64,000 bases of DNA from VXPQ01 sp965223485. Its GTDB lineage: Bacteria > Bacteroidota > Rhodothermia > Rhodothermales > VXPQ01. The stretch is taken from positions 2,604,001 through 2,668,000 of the forward strand of contig OZ244993.1 in the NCBI GenBank assembly GCA_965223485.1, given 5' to 3'. Position numbers and translations under genes: made by a program. The first letter of the stretch is position 1; the number at the start of each line of letters is the position of its first letter. The notes beneath the pieces are model-generated. The model worked only from the letters and a program-made list of their open reading frames with translations. It was not told where the DNA came from and searched no databases. Shown here piece by piece: positions 1-9,510 of this stretch.

Positions 1-1266
1 CAGTTTGTCCTGAACAGTTTTTCCTTTCTTGTCTGGGGCGCGCTGGTAATGTGGATGTGTGCAGGCTTCACCATGCTCGAGGCCGGTTCCGTACGAACCA
101 AAAACGCCTCTGTGATTTGCCTGAAGAACATTGGTCTCTATTCGATCGCCGGACTGACGTTCTATCTGATTGGTTACAATATCATGTATGTCGGTGTCGA
201 ACCGGGTGGTTGGTTCGGCTCCTTACAGTTCTTTTACGGTACATCCGAACATGAGATTGCCCTTCTTGGCGGCCAGGGGGAAGCCGCGTCCGAAGTTCTG
301 GAGAATGGAAGTTCGGTCATGTCGAACTGGTTTTTCCAGATGGTGTTTGTGGGGACAACCGCCTCCATCGTATCCGGTGCGCTGGCCGAGCGTGTCAAAT
401 TGTGGTCCTTCTTTATCTTCATTGCCGTGCTGACGACGGTCATCTACCCGGTCATCGGGGCCTGGACATGGGGCGGCGGATGGCTTGCGGAAATGGGCTT
501 CCAGGATTTTGCCGGATCGACGATCGTTCACTCGACCGGCGGCTGGGCGGCGCTCGCCGGCATTCTTATCGTCGGTGCACGAAAGGGTAAATTCCGAAAG
601 AACGGTGAGGTAAAGGTGACCGCACCGTCGAATGTGCCCGCCGTGACGCTGGGCGTCTTCATCCTTTGGTTCGGCTGGTTCGGTTTCAACGGGGGCTCGC
701 AACTGGCCTTGAGCGGCGTGGTCGATGCCGTAGCGATCAGTAATATCCTTGCTAATACCAACCTTGCCGGGGCCGCGGGTTTCGTAGCCGCCATTTTTCT
801 GTCCCGCCCCCTTTTCGGACGGGTCGATCTGCTCGCCAGTTTGAATGGGGCCATCGCAGGCCTGGTGGCGATCACGGCCGGTCCCGACATTGTCGCACAT
901 CAATGGGCTATAGTCATCGGCGCGGTAGGCGGCTGCCTGTGCGTCATCGGACTGAAGGTTATGGAGCGTCTCAAGATCGACGATGTGGTCGGTGCAGTGC
1001 CTGCCCACTTGTTTGCCGGCGTTTGGGGAACGCTTGCGGTCTGCATCGTAGCCGGCGGCAACCTGGGGGTGCAGCTTGTCGGCATTCTGGCCGTTGCTGT
1101 CTTTGCGTTCGGAGCCTCCTGGCTGACATGGATAGCCATCGACAAAACGATCGGGGTCCGCATCTCGTTAGCTGTCGAGGAGTTGGGTCAGGATGTGGCC
1201 GAGTTGGGTATCGAAGCCTATCCGGAATTCCTTGTTATACCGGATCCTGATCTGGACGACGAATAA
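1..1266 (+). CDS. amt: ammonium transporter (Amt family), 5' end outside window
   Basis: Integral-membrane ammonium channel. The reading frame is open from the first base of the window, so the true start lies upstream; the first internal ATG is at 49. About 11 membrane segments are visible. Amt hallmarks are present: AGFTMLEAGSVRTKNA near the N-terminus, IVHSTGGWAALAG carrying the first pore histidine, and VPAHLFAGVWGTL carrying the second. No GlnK/P-II gene is adjacent in the window. The family call is firm; the substrate (ammonium/ammonia) follows from the family. Confidence 0.93.
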   Translation, partial: QFVLNSFSFLVWGALVMWMCAGFTMLEAGSVRTKNASVICLKNIGLYSIAGLTFYLIGYNIMYVGVEPGGWFGSLQFFYGTSEHEIALLGGQGEAASEVLENGSSVMSNWFFQMVFVGTTASIVSGALAERVKLWSFFIFIAVLTTVIYPVIGAWTWGGGWLAEMGFQDFAGSTIVHSTGGWAALAGILIVGARKGKFRKNGEVKVTAPSNVPAVTLGVFILWFGWFGFNGGSQLALSGVVDAVAISNILANTNLAGAAGFVAAIFLSRPLFGRVDLLASLNGAIAGLVAITAGPDIVAHQWAIVIGAVGGCLCVIGLKVMERLKIDDVVGAVPAHLFAGVWGTLAVCIVAGGNLGVQLVGILAVAVFAFGASWLTWIAIDKTIGVRISLAVEELGQDVAELGIEAYPEFLVIPDPDLDDE

Positions 1267-1303
1267 GCATGAGATGGGAAGAATATGTGTCACTACACGC
1301 GGG

Positions 1304-3046
1304 TCACGGGGCTTTCACGTGGACCGTCACGATGTCGGTATCATGATATATCTGATGGTGCACCGAGGATGCGACGTGCCGCAGTAACCGAAGCGAAATT
1401 TCTCTTTCGACCGGCGCCCCGGCGGTTTGTTCGCCAAGCAGCGCCATCTGATCCTGAAGATTCTCCTCGCCGGCCGATGCAACGAACTCGAGAATCGCCT
1501 CGTTGCCCTCCTTGCGGGCAGCCAGAAGCAGGCGCCGCTGTATATCTTCTTCCTTGCCTTCATCCCGGTCAAACAGTGTAAGCAACGTTTCTTCGGCAGC
1601 AGCTTCAAGGCGTTCTCCCATCGCCCTGTCCCAGCCGCTACGGGACGTGAACTTGACAAGAAACTCCCGTATTGTCGGCAAGGCGGATATGTCGAATGCT
1701 GCCTCCATGCGGCTGGGTCGACGTTCCGTCAGCTCCATAAACAGTGTCATGAGGATGGCCACAAGGCCCCCTGCCGTCATGCCGTTTTGCAGAATACCGC
1801 CTGCAAAGTCCGCGAAATATTCCGGAAATATCACACCGTTCTGGAAGCCCACCCCGGCCCAGAACGCGACGCCAACCACAAGGCCCTTCCGGTAATCGAT
1901 TCCGTCCTGAACGACAATTCTCATGCCGACCACGAAGAGCATCGCCAGAAGGACGGCAAGATAGGCCGCCGCGACCGGGCTCGGTATCGCCAGGACTGCG
2001 GCGAGTCCCTTCGGAAGAAAAGCCAGCACAAGGAATATTAGCCCGACGGCAATGCCGACCCTGCGTGCGCCAACCCCTGTAAGTTCAGTGACCGCTACGC
2101 TTGTTGAATAGGTCGTGTTCGGCACGGTCCCCAGGAGGCCGGACAGCAAGTTGCCCATTCCATCCGCAGCCACTGCGCCCTGCACCGCCCGGAAATCCAC
2201 CGCTCGAGGGCTACGCCAGGAAACACGCTGGATGGCGACGGCGTCGCCGACCGTTTCGATGGCGCCGATCAGGGTCACGAACACGAAGGCCGGAAGCAGC
2301 GTCCAGAAAACCGGCCCGAACGAAAGGTCCATGCCTGGCCAGCCGCTCTCCGGAATTCCGATCCATCCGGCTTCGCCAATACGGGTAATATCGTAAAGGC
2401 CGTACAATCCACCGACTACAGAACCCACGACAACCCCGATCACCGGCGCCCAGAGGCGTAATGTGCCTTTCGCTTTCAGGGCAATACCGCTAATGCACAG
2501 TACGGTTACGAGAGCGGTCAACGGGCCCGCCAGGGCTGGAGACCCCTCCGGCACATCATTCAACGTATCGAAAATGATCGGCATGACCGTCACCGCTATC
2601 AGCATGATTACGGTTCCGGTGACGGTTGGGGTCAGGATGCGCCGAAACAACGAAAGACGCGCAGCAAGCGCGAACTGGAAAAGCGATGAAATGATAACAA
2701 GGGTGGCGAGCATGGCCGGGCCGCCCTCGACAATGGCCGTGATACACACCGCGATAAAGGCCCCGGAGGTACCCATCAGCAGCACATAGCCCGCGCCCAG
2801 CCGGCCAAACCGAACCGCTTGCAGTATCGTGGTTACTCCGCTGACCATGACCGCGGCAAAGACGGCCCACGACAGAAAGATTTCGGTCCCTCCGGCGGCC
2901 CGAATCACGATCATCGGCGTGAACACGATGCCGGATATGCAAAGCACCGCAAGCTGAAAACCAAGGCCGAAGGAAAGCGTGGTCGGAGGAGCTTCATCCG
3001 CCTGATACCGAACGCTTGTACGGGGGGATATATTGCCAATGGCCAT
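1304..3046 (-). CDS. NCS2 (SLC23-type) nucleobase permease with C-terminal ATPase-like extension
   Basis: Purine/pyrimidine symporter of the xanthine/uracil permease family. Residues 20-450 form the usual multi-pass core, with an inner-core segment around ETVGDAVAIQR and a GLLGTVPNTTYS substrate-site segment. Residues about 455-580 are a soluble extension (REFLVKFTSRSGWDRAMGER, AAEETLLTLF, then ISLRLLRHVASS) that looks like an anti-sigma/HATPase-type fold, so the 580-residue protein is longer than typical uracil permeases. It converges with the ammonium transporter gene. The exact nucleobase cannot be told from sequence. Confidence 0.88.
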   Translation of the reverse strand: MAIGNISPRTSVRYQADEAPPTTLSFGLGFQLAVLCISGIVFTPMIVIRAAGGTEIFLSWAVFAAVMVSGVTTILQAVRFGRLGAGYVLLMGTSGAFIAVCITAIVEGGPAMLATLVIISSLFQFALAARLSLFRRILTPTVTGTVIMLIAVTVMPIIFDTLNDVPEGSPALAGPLTALVTVLCISGIALKAKGTLRLWAPVIGVVVGSVVGGLYGLYDITRIGEAGWIGIPESGWPGMDLSFGPVFWTLLPAFVFVTLIGAIETVGDAVAIQRVSWRSPRAVDFRAVQGAVAADGMGNLLSGLLGTVPNTTYSTSVAVTELTGVGARRVGIAVGLIFLVLAFLPKGLAAVLAIPSPVAAAYLAVLLAMLFVVGMRIVVQDGIDYRKGLVVGVAFWAGVGFQNGVIFPEYFADFAGGILQNGMTAGGLVAILMTLFMELTERRPSRMEAAFDISALPTIREFLVKFTSRSGWDRAMGERLEAAAEETLLTLFDRDEGKEEDIQRRLLLAARKEGNEAILEFVASAGEENLQDQMALLGEQTAGAPVEREISLRLLRHVASSVHHQIYHDTDIVTVHVKAP

Positions 3047-3263
3047 ATCGTAATTCCGGTCTCGTAAGGAAGTAGTCCGAAAATACTATATCGCATTCCG
3101 CCTGACAATAAATACTGCCGGTATCCCCTCCGCGCCGGAGGACTGGCGCGCCATGCCTGCAATTATTATGGATTACCCGGAGCGCAAAAAACTCCTTGAT
3201 ACAGATTCACTGTCTCTGCCAGGCGTTTCCAGGCGGCATTATTCTCTTTATTCCCGAATATCT

Positions 3264-4307
3264 CTACGAGGCCGCCACGCCGTTCGAGGAAACCTCCTCA
3301 CCCTCTTCCGGAACCATCCCCAGTTCCTTGCGGATCTGCCGCTTGATCTCCTCGCGCTCCTTGTCGTGCTCTCGCAGCCATTCCTTCGTGGCTTCCCGTC
3401 CCTGTCCTATGGATTCTTTGCCGTACGCATACCAGGAACCGGATTTCTGCATGATCTTGCACGAGCAACCGAGGTCGATCAACTCACCGAGCGCCGAAAT
3501 ACCCTCTCCATAAATAATATCGAATTCGGCTTGCCGGAAGGGCGGCGCCGTCTTGTTCTTCACGATCTTCACACGCGTCCGGTTGCCGACCACCTCCGTG
3601 CCTTCCTTGATAGCCCCTATGCGACGAATATCCATCCGCACGGACGCGTAAAACTTGAGTGCACGCCCGCCGGAAGTCGTTTCGGGATTACCGAACATGA
3701 CCCCGATCTTTTCGCGGATCTGGTTGATGAAAATGAGCGAGGTCCGGGTGCGGCTTATCGTACCGGTCAGCTTCCGCAGAGCCTTGCTCATGAGCCGTGC
3801 CTGAAGCCCCACCTGCTGGTCGCTCATCTCTCCCTCGATCTCAGCCTGGGGAACAAGCGCCGCTACCGAGTCGATCACCACTACGTCCAGCCCCCCGCTG
3901 CGTATGAGCATTTCGCAGATATTGAGCGCCTGCTCCCCGGTATCCGGTTGCGAAACCAGCATATTATCCACCTTTACGCCGAGCTTTTCGGCGTAATTGA
4001 TATCGAAGGCATGCTCGGCGTCGATGAAAGCGCACATGCCGCCTGTTGCCTGCGCCTCTGCGATAATATGGGTCGCCAACGTCGTCTTGCCCGATGACTC
4101 CGGTCCGTAAATCTCTATGACGCGCCCGCGAGGGATTCCACCCACGCCGAGAGCGGCGTCCAGCGTCAGCGATCCCGTCGAAATCGACTCGATGCGAGCA
4201 ATGGGCGCATCGCCCATACGCATCACCGCGCCCTTCCCGTATTGCTTCTCGATTTGCTGCACCGCCAGGTCGAGGGCCCTGTTTTTCTCGGAGTCGTTGG
4301 AGGTCAT
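3264..4307 (-). CDS. recA: recombinase RecA
   Basis: 347-residue strand-exchange ATPase of homologous recombination and the SOS response. The Walker A loop GPESSGKTT, the Walker B-like VVVIDSVAALVP and the INQIREKIGVMFGNPE segment (L1/L2 region) are all intact, and the length is normal. It is the last gene of the minus-strand run pgsA/pyrE, cinA, recA, an order widely conserved in bacteria. The 123-bp gap to cinA is AT-rich and probably carries a separate promoter. I could not confirm a LexA box. Confidence 0.98.
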   Translation of the reverse strand: MTSNDSEKNRALDLAVQQIEKQYGKGAVMRMGDAPIARIESISTGSLTLDAALGVGGIPRGRVIEIYGPESSGKTTLATHIIAEAQATGGMCAFIDAEHAFDINYAEKLGVKVDNMLVSQPDTGEQALNICEMLIRSGGLDVVVIDSVAALVPQAEIEGEMSDQQVGLQARLMSKALRKLTGTISRTRTSLIFINQIREKIGVMFGNPETTSGGRALKFYASVRMDIRRIGAIKEGTEVVGNRTRVKIVKNKTAPPFRQAEFDIIYGEGISALGELIDLGCSCKIMQKSGSWYAYGKESIGQGREATKEWLREHDKEREEIKRQIRKELGMVPEEGEEVSSNGVAAS

Positions 4308-4430
4308 GGTAACGTCAGCCTGTTATGTGAATATGTGCGATGTACATATCTAATATACATACGCAAGATCGTCGATTCCACTTTTTTTTCCACTCCCCTA
4401 CAGACACACACAATACGCAATTCATAACCA

Positions 4431-5693
4431 TTATGAGCGGCCCGCAAGCAGATTTTTTCGCACCCTGTCCAGCAAAAAAGTAGTGGTCAGTTGCTTGTTG
4501 AGCATGCGGTCTCGCACAAGTTGTAACCGGTGCGCCTCCACCCCGCCGGTGTCGGCGTATCCGATCCATACCGTTCCCACCGGCTTTTCCCACGTGCCGC
4601 CCGCGGGCCCGGCCACACCTGTCGTCGAAAGACCCAGGTCGGCGCCGAGAAGACGCCTTATTCCTTCGGCCATCTGCACCGCGACGACCTCGCTCACGGC
4701 GCCATGTTGCCGGAGCGCATCCGCCGATACGCCGAGCACGTCTACCTTTGCCGGGTTCGAATAGGCCACTACCCCACCCGCCATGTATTCAGACGATCCG
4801 GGGATATTCGTAAGGGCGTGCGCCAGGTATCCTCCTGTGCAGCTTTCCGCCACCGCCACGGTCAAGGAGCGATCCCGGAGCATATTTCCCACTACTTCTT
4901 CGAGCGTCTCGTCGTCCACCCCGTATATGTATTCGCCGATCCGGTCCCGCAGGCACGCTTCCAGTTGCGCTATACTACCATCCGCCTCCTCCCGGTCACC
5001 GGCGAATGCCGTCATGCGCAACCGCACTCCCCCGGCCCCCGGCAACCAGGCGAGCCGGAGCGTATCCGAAAGCACGCCGGACAAATCCCCTGCTGCCTCC
5101 TGAAGACTGGATTCTCCAATACCCGCTGTACGAAGGGTACGGTGTACGATGGAGCGGAGTCCGCCCCGGCGGCGCACCCTCGGCAGGACCTCCTCGGTAA
5201 AAAGATGTTGCATTTCGTACGGCACCCCGGGCAATACGGCCAGCATGCTTCCTGCCGCCTCCCCCTCCCGGATATCCCGCCAAAACCCCGGCGCAGTCCC
5301 CAGCCGGTTGGACAGGACTTCGAATCCGTCGGGGACCATGGCTTGAGAACGGTTGCTTTCCGGCATGGGCCGCCCCCGCAGCGCGAACCGCTCCCGGATA
5401 TTTTCCAGGATTCCGGTCTGAAACGCCAACTCGACTCCGAAGAGACCTGCCACTGCCTCGCGCGTCCTGTCGTCGTCGGTAGGCCCAAGACCGCCCGTCG
5501 TAACGACCAGATCGCTTTCGGCCAGACTGCGCCGGAGCTCGGATTGCAGTGTTTTCTCGTCGTCGCCGACCGTTGTCATGCGGCGCACAACCACGCCTGT
5601 CAACGTCAACTGCTCGCCAAGCCAGGCAGCGTTCGTATCGCGCACCTGCCCGATAAGCAGTTCGTCGCCAATGGTCAGCACGGTGGCCTGCAT
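4431..5693 (-). CDS. cinA: CinA: ADP-ribose pyrophosphatase / nicotinamide-nucleotide amidase
   Basis: Two-domain CinA of 420 residues. The N-terminal MoCF-type domain shows TIGDELLIGQVRDTNAAWL and GGLGPTDDDRTREA; the C-terminal PncC amidase domain shows VAVAESCTGGYLAHALT and YSNPAKVDVLGV. Family role: recycling pyridine nucleotides and NMN deamidation. It starts 14 bp downstream of the pgsA-pyrE stop and precedes recA, the classical pgsA-cinA-recA neighbourhood, so co-transcription with the upstream gene is likely. Confidence 0.95.
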   Translation of the reverse strand: MQATVLTIGDELLIGQVRDTNAAWLGEQLTLTGVVVRRMTTVGDDEKTLQSELRRSLAESDLVVTTGGLGPTDDDRTREAVAGLFGVELAFQTGILENIRERFALRGRPMPESNRSQAMVPDGFEVLSNRLGTAPGFWRDIREGEAAGSMLAVLPGVPYEMQHLFTEEVLPRVRRRGGLRSIVHRTLRTAGIGESSLQEAAGDLSGVLSDTLRLAWLPGAGGVRLRMTAFAGDREEADGSIAQLEACLRDRIGEYIYGVDDETLEEVVGNMLRDRSLTVAVAESCTGGYLAHALTNIPGSSEYMAGGVVAYSNPAKVDVLGVSADALRQHGAVSEVVAVQMAEGIRRLLGADLGLSTTGVAGPAGGTWEKPVGTVWIGYADTGGVEAHRLQLVRDRMLNKQLTTTFLLDRVRKNLLAGRS

Positions 5694-5707
5694 ACTCTCC
5701 GAAATAT

Positions 5708-6988
5708 TTATCTATGCCGGATCGACCAGCCTTCCGGATCGGCCCGCCAGTCCAGAATGGTCTGGACCGCCGCTCCGGACAGTGTTTCCCGTTCCTGCGC
5801 CGCCGCTAACAACACATCCAGGCCGGTCAACACATACAGGGGGACCTCTGCCTTTTCGAAGTTTTGGCGGGCGGCAGCAAATCCATGGGAAAAAATGGCG
5901 AGAACCGCCTGCACATTGGCGCCAGCATCGCGCAATGCTTCCACTACGGCACAGGAAGAACCGCCCGTCGAGATCAAATCCTCTACCACGATGGTGGTTC
6001 GGCCCGCTATACTCCCCCCCTCTATGAGGCAGCGGCGCCCGTGCTCCTTCGATTTCGCCCGCGCATACGCCATGGGCATTTCCAGAATATCCGCAAGCCA
6101 TGCCGCATGGGGAATACCGGCTGTAGCCGTCCCCGTGATCACCTCGGCGTCCAGCCCGTTTTCTTTCCATACGTGAACAAATCCGTCGCGTACGGTGCGC
6201 CGCGCAGCCGGACTGGAAAGGAGCAAGCGGTTGTCGCAATAGACCGGCGCCAGCAAACCGGATGCAAGCGTAAACGGCTCGTCCGGGGCGAAGCGAACGG
6301 CCTGCACGTCCAGCAGGTGTTCCGCCACACGCCGGGCTAACAAACGACCTGCTTCGTTTTCCGCATCTTTTTCCATGAAAAATTCAGGCCTGGGCGATGT
6401 ATGCCTTTCTCCGGTATGCTTTTCCCTGAACAGGTATATCCACCCGGTCCACAGAGTAAACGCAACGACCAGGAAAAAGGCCGCAATCGGAATGGGTGTG
6501 TCGAGTATCCACCTTGCCCAGGCGCCGGTAACTCCTTCCAGTTTCTCAAAGGTCAGGAGCGCCAGCATCCCACCCAGATACACGATCTGGCTGGCTGTCT
6601 TCCTCTTGGCGACAGGCAACGTAAACCCACCACCATCACCACCACCGGATATCGGGGAATGAGAGCGCAGCCAGGTCACCGATATATCGCGCAATCCGAT
6701 GAGCGCCACGCCCCACCATGGTACAAACTCCGGAACGATCACACAAAGCATCACGAAGGCGCCCAGGACCAGCACCTTGTCGGCAAGCGGATCGAGCACC
6801 TGCCCAAGCTCAGACCGGGCTTCGAATTTCCGGGCAATTTTCCCGTCCAGATAATCGGATGCAGCCGCAAGAAGGAATAAACCTAACGCAATAGCCAGAC
6901 CCGGTAACGCATTGCCGTACAACAGGATAAGCACCACTGGCGTCACCAGTATCCGGATGATCGTAAGCACGTTCGGAAGATGCTTCAT
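5708..6988 (-). CDS. PgsA-PyrE fusion: phosphatidylglycerophosphate synthase + orotate phosphoribosyltransferase
   Basis: One 426-residue open frame joins two unrelated enzymes. Residues 1-190 are a membrane CDP-alcohol phosphatidyltransferase with the signature SDYLDGKIAR followed by GQVLDPLADK. Residues about 205-426 are orotate phosphoribosyltransferase (PyrE) with the PRPP-binding motif TTIVVEDLISTGGSS. The junction is at residues 190-205, near Met205 (base 6376). No stop and no convincing SD separate the parts, which favours a true fusion, though internal initiation at Met205 is possible. The PgsA part keeps its conserved place next to cinA-recA; PyrE (pyrimidine synthesis) is the intruder. 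Confidence 0.9.
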   Translation of the reverse strand: MKHLPNVLTIIRILVTPVVLILLYGNALPGLAIALGLFLLAAASDYLDGKIARKFEARSELGQVLDPLADKVLVLGAFVMLCVIVPEFVPWWGVALIGLRDISVTWLRSHSPISGGGDGGGFTLPVAKRKTASQIVYLGGMLALLTFEKLEGVTGAWARWILDTPIPIAAFFLVVAFTLWTGWIYLFREKHTGERHTSPRPEFFMEKDAENEAGRLLARRVAEHLLDVQAVRFAPDEPFTLASGLLAPVYCDNRLLLSSPAARRTVRDGFVHVWKENGLDAEVITGTATAGIPHAAWLADILEMPMAYARAKSKEHGRRCLIEGGSIAGRTTIVVEDLISTGGSSCAVVEALRDAGANVQAVLAIFSHGFAAARQNFEKAEVPLYVLTGLDVLLAAAQERETLSGAAVQTILDWRADPEGWSIRHR

Positions 6989-7213
6989 GCGCAGCCTCGC
7001 CGGCGCCGGGCGCCATCATCCGTAAGATTCCGTTCGTATCGAGTCATATGCGTATCAGAGTGCGTATGGAGCGCCGCCGGACGACGAAATGTCTGCCGCA
7101 AAGACTGTCATTATGGCGGAGAATGAACTCCGGCATTATTCTTGATAGCGTCCAGCGGACACCAAGCCCGCGTACTGTAAAATAAAGACCTGCAAGGTAG
7201 CGAGATACTCGTT

Positions 7214-9154
7214 ATGGGAAAGATTATTGGAATTGACCTCGGAACAACGAACTCGGTCGTCTCCGTGATGGAAGGCGGAGAACCCGCTGTGATCACCAAC
7301 CCCGAAGGCGCGCGCACCACGCCGTCGGTCGTCGCCTATAAGAAGGACGGCGAACGGCTCGTGGGCATGCCCGCCAAGCGGCAAGCGATTACGAACCCGC
7401 AAAATACGATCGCTTCGATCAAGCGCTTCATGGGACGCCAGTTTGGCGAAGTCGAAAGCGAGATCAAGACTGTTCCGTACGAAGTGATCCGCGGCGACAA
7501 CAATACGGCCCGGGTCAATGTGAACGACCGGGTGTACACGCCGCAGGAAATCTCGGCGATGGTTCTCCAGAGGCTAAAGCAGACCGCAGAAGACCATCTT
7601 GGCGAAAAGGTGACCGAGGCCGTCGTTACGGTGCCCGCATACTTCAACGACGCACAGCGTAAGGCTACGAAAGAAGCCGGTGAGATCGCCGGACTGAATG
7701 TGCGGCGCATCATCAACGAACCGACGGCGGCGGCGCTGGCCTACGGTCTTGACAAAAAAGAAAAAAAGGACGAAATCGTCGCCGTATACGATCTGGGCGG
7801 TGGCACGTACGACATCTCGATTCTTGAACTCGGCGACGGTATTTTCGAGGTAAAGGCGACCTACGGCGATACGCATCTTGGAGGAGATGACTTCGACCAG
7901 CGGCTGATCGATTACATCGCCGATGAATTCCGGAAGCAGGAAGGCATTGACCTGCGCAAGGACCGCATGGCCCTGCAACGGCTGAAAGAGGCCGCGGAGA
8001 AGGCGAAAATCGAACTCTCCGGGCAAACGCAGACAAATATCAATCTGCCCTTTATCACCGCCACGGAAGACGGGCCAAAGCACCTGACGCTCGACATCAC
8101 GCGGGCCGCCTTCGAAAAACTGGTAGACGATCTGGTCGAGCGCACTATTCCGCCCATGGAAAAAGCGCTCAAGGACGCCGGTGTCTCAAGGGACGATATC
8201 GACGAGGTCATCCTCGTCGGCGGTTCGACCCGCCTTCCGAAAATTCAGGAAGTGGTCGAGAATTTCTTCGGCAAAAAGCCCAACCGTTCGGTAAATCCGG
8301 ACGAGGTGGTGGCCGTAGGAGCAGCCGTCCAGGGCGGCGTGCTTTCCGGGGATGTCAGCGACGTGCTACTGCTCGATGTGACCCCGCTCAACCTCGGCAT
8401 CGAAACGCTCGGGGGAGTGATGACGTCGCTCATCTCCGCCAACACGACCATCCCTACGAAGAAGAGCGAGATATTTTCCACGGCTTCGGACAGCCAGACC
8501 TCCGTGGAAATACATGTACTCCAGGGAGATCGCCAGATGGCCATCGGCAACCGTACGATCGGGCGCTTCCATCTGGACGGCATCCCTCCGGCGCCGCGCG
8601 GCATCCCGCAGATCGAGGTAGCCTTCGATATCGACGCGAACGGCATCCTTGACGTAACCGCCAAGGACAACGCGACGGGTAAGAAGCAGAACATCCGCAT
8701 CGAGGCTTCCAGCGGGCTCTCCGATCAGGAGATCGAGAAGATGCGCCAGGATGCGAAGACGCACGCCGAGGAAGACGAGAAGAAGCGGGCACAAGTCGAG
8801 AAGCGGAATCAGGCCGATTCGCTTGCATACTCCACGGAGAAGAACCTGAAGGAATACGGGGACAAGATTCCTGCCGAAAAGAAGGCGAAGGTCGAGGCGG
8901 CCCTCGAACGGCTCAAGGAGGTGCGCAAAAACGACGAGTCCCCCGATCTGGACTCGGCGCTGGAGCAGCTCAACCAGGCCTGGGGCGAAGCCGCAGAGGA
9001 CATGTACAAGGCGCAGCAGGCCGCCGCCGCACAGGAGGAGGCGAACGCAGGCGCCGGAGCAGGCGAGGAGGAAAGCGCGGCGGACGATTCCGTGGATGCC
9101 GATTTTGAGGTGATCGACGAGGACGAGGAGTCATCGTCTACGAATCATAAGTAG
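7214..9154 (+). CDS. dnaK: chaperone DnaK (Hsp70)
   Basis: 646-residue cytosolic Hsp70. The N-terminal ATPase begins IIGIDLGTTNSVVSVMEGG and includes VYDLGGGTYDISILE and VGGSTRLPKIQ. The substrate-binding domain and a lid with an acidic EVIDEDEE-type tail follow. Length is standard. It is divergent from pgsA-pyrE, with a 225-bp upstream region. I looked for a CIRCE inverted repeat there and did not see one. No grpE or dnaJ is adjacent. Confidence 0.98.
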   Translation: MGKIIGIDLGTTNSVVSVMEGGEPAVITNPEGARTTPSVVAYKKDGERLVGMPAKRQAITNPQNTIASIKRFMGRQFGEVESEIKTVPYEVIRGDNNTARVNVNDRVYTPQEISAMVLQRLKQTAEDHLGEKVTEAVVTVPAYFNDAQRKATKEAGEIAGLNVRRIINEPTAAALAYGLDKKEKKDEIVAVYDLGGGTYDISILELGDGIFEVKATYGDTHLGGDDFDQRLIDYIADEFRKQEGIDLRKDRMALQRLKEAAEKAKIELSGQTQTNINLPFITATEDGPKHLTLDITRAAFEKLVDDLVERTIPPMEKALKDAGVSRDDIDEVILVGGSTRLPKIQEVVENFFGKKPNRSVNPDEVVAVGAAVQGGVLSGDVSDVLLLDVTPLNLGIETLGGVMTSLISANTTIPTKKSEIFSTASDSQTSVEIHVLQGDRQMAIGNRTIGRFHLDGIPPAPRGIPQIEVAFDIDANGILDVTAKDNATGKKQNIRIEASSGLSDQEIEKMRQDAKTHAEEDEKKRAQVEKRNQADSLAYSTEKNLKEYGDKIPAEKKAKVEAALERLKEVRKNDESPDLDSALEQLNQAWGEAAEDMYKAQQAAAAQEEANAGAGAGEEESAADDSVDADFEVIDEDEESSSTNHK

Positions 9155-9174
9155 GTATTGCGTGAGGAATCCGA

Positions 9175-9510
9175 TCATAGCCCATACTTGGCAAGCGCCT
9201 TCTTTATTTCTTTTATTGGGATATCGGCCCGGTCGCTCTCGAGATATATGAACAATGCAATAAGAAATTCATCGTCGTAATAGTAGATCATCCTGGAGCC
9301 TTTCCGTTTGCTCAAATTTCCATATTCTATCCGTTTCTTGAATACAGGCCTTCCTTTCAACTTGGGTATTTTGTCCCCCAAATTCTTTTCCTCGCCAGAG
9401 GCAAGTTCGACGATTTTATTGTCGATGGTATCTTTTAGACCATGATGTCGCCGGGACAATTTTTTAAGTTCGGAACTGAATTTGGGGTGTCGGCTGACTT
9501 TTCGGTTCAT
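9175..9510 (-). CDS. RelE/ParE-like toxin
   Basis: 111-residue basic protein. The start is ATG at 9510 because the family fold begins at MNRKVSRHPKFSSELKKLSR. A central KLKGRPVFKKRIEYGN and the strand SRMIYYYDDEFLIALFIYLE match the RelE/ParE-type layout (mRNA-cleaving or gyrase-poisoning toxins). The upstream gene overlaps its first 47 bases, the usual translational coupling of toxin-antitoxin pairs. The toxin family is inferred from fold-like features only; which subfamily is unknown. Confidence 0.65.
   Translation of the reverse strand: MNRKVSRHPKFSSELKKLSRRHHGLKDTIDNKIVELASGEEKNLGDKIPKLKGRPVFKKRIEYGNLSKRKGSRMIYYYDDEFLIALFIYLESDRADIPIKEIKKALAKYGL

Noticed and set aside
4530..6176. 548-codon plus-strand frame opposite cinA and pyrE
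   Set aside because: Antisense shadow of high-GC coding sequence; the minus-strand genes have clear motifs.
7000..7213. CIRCE element before dnaK
   Set aside because: The TTAGCACTC-N9-GAGTGCTAA inverted repeat is not present.
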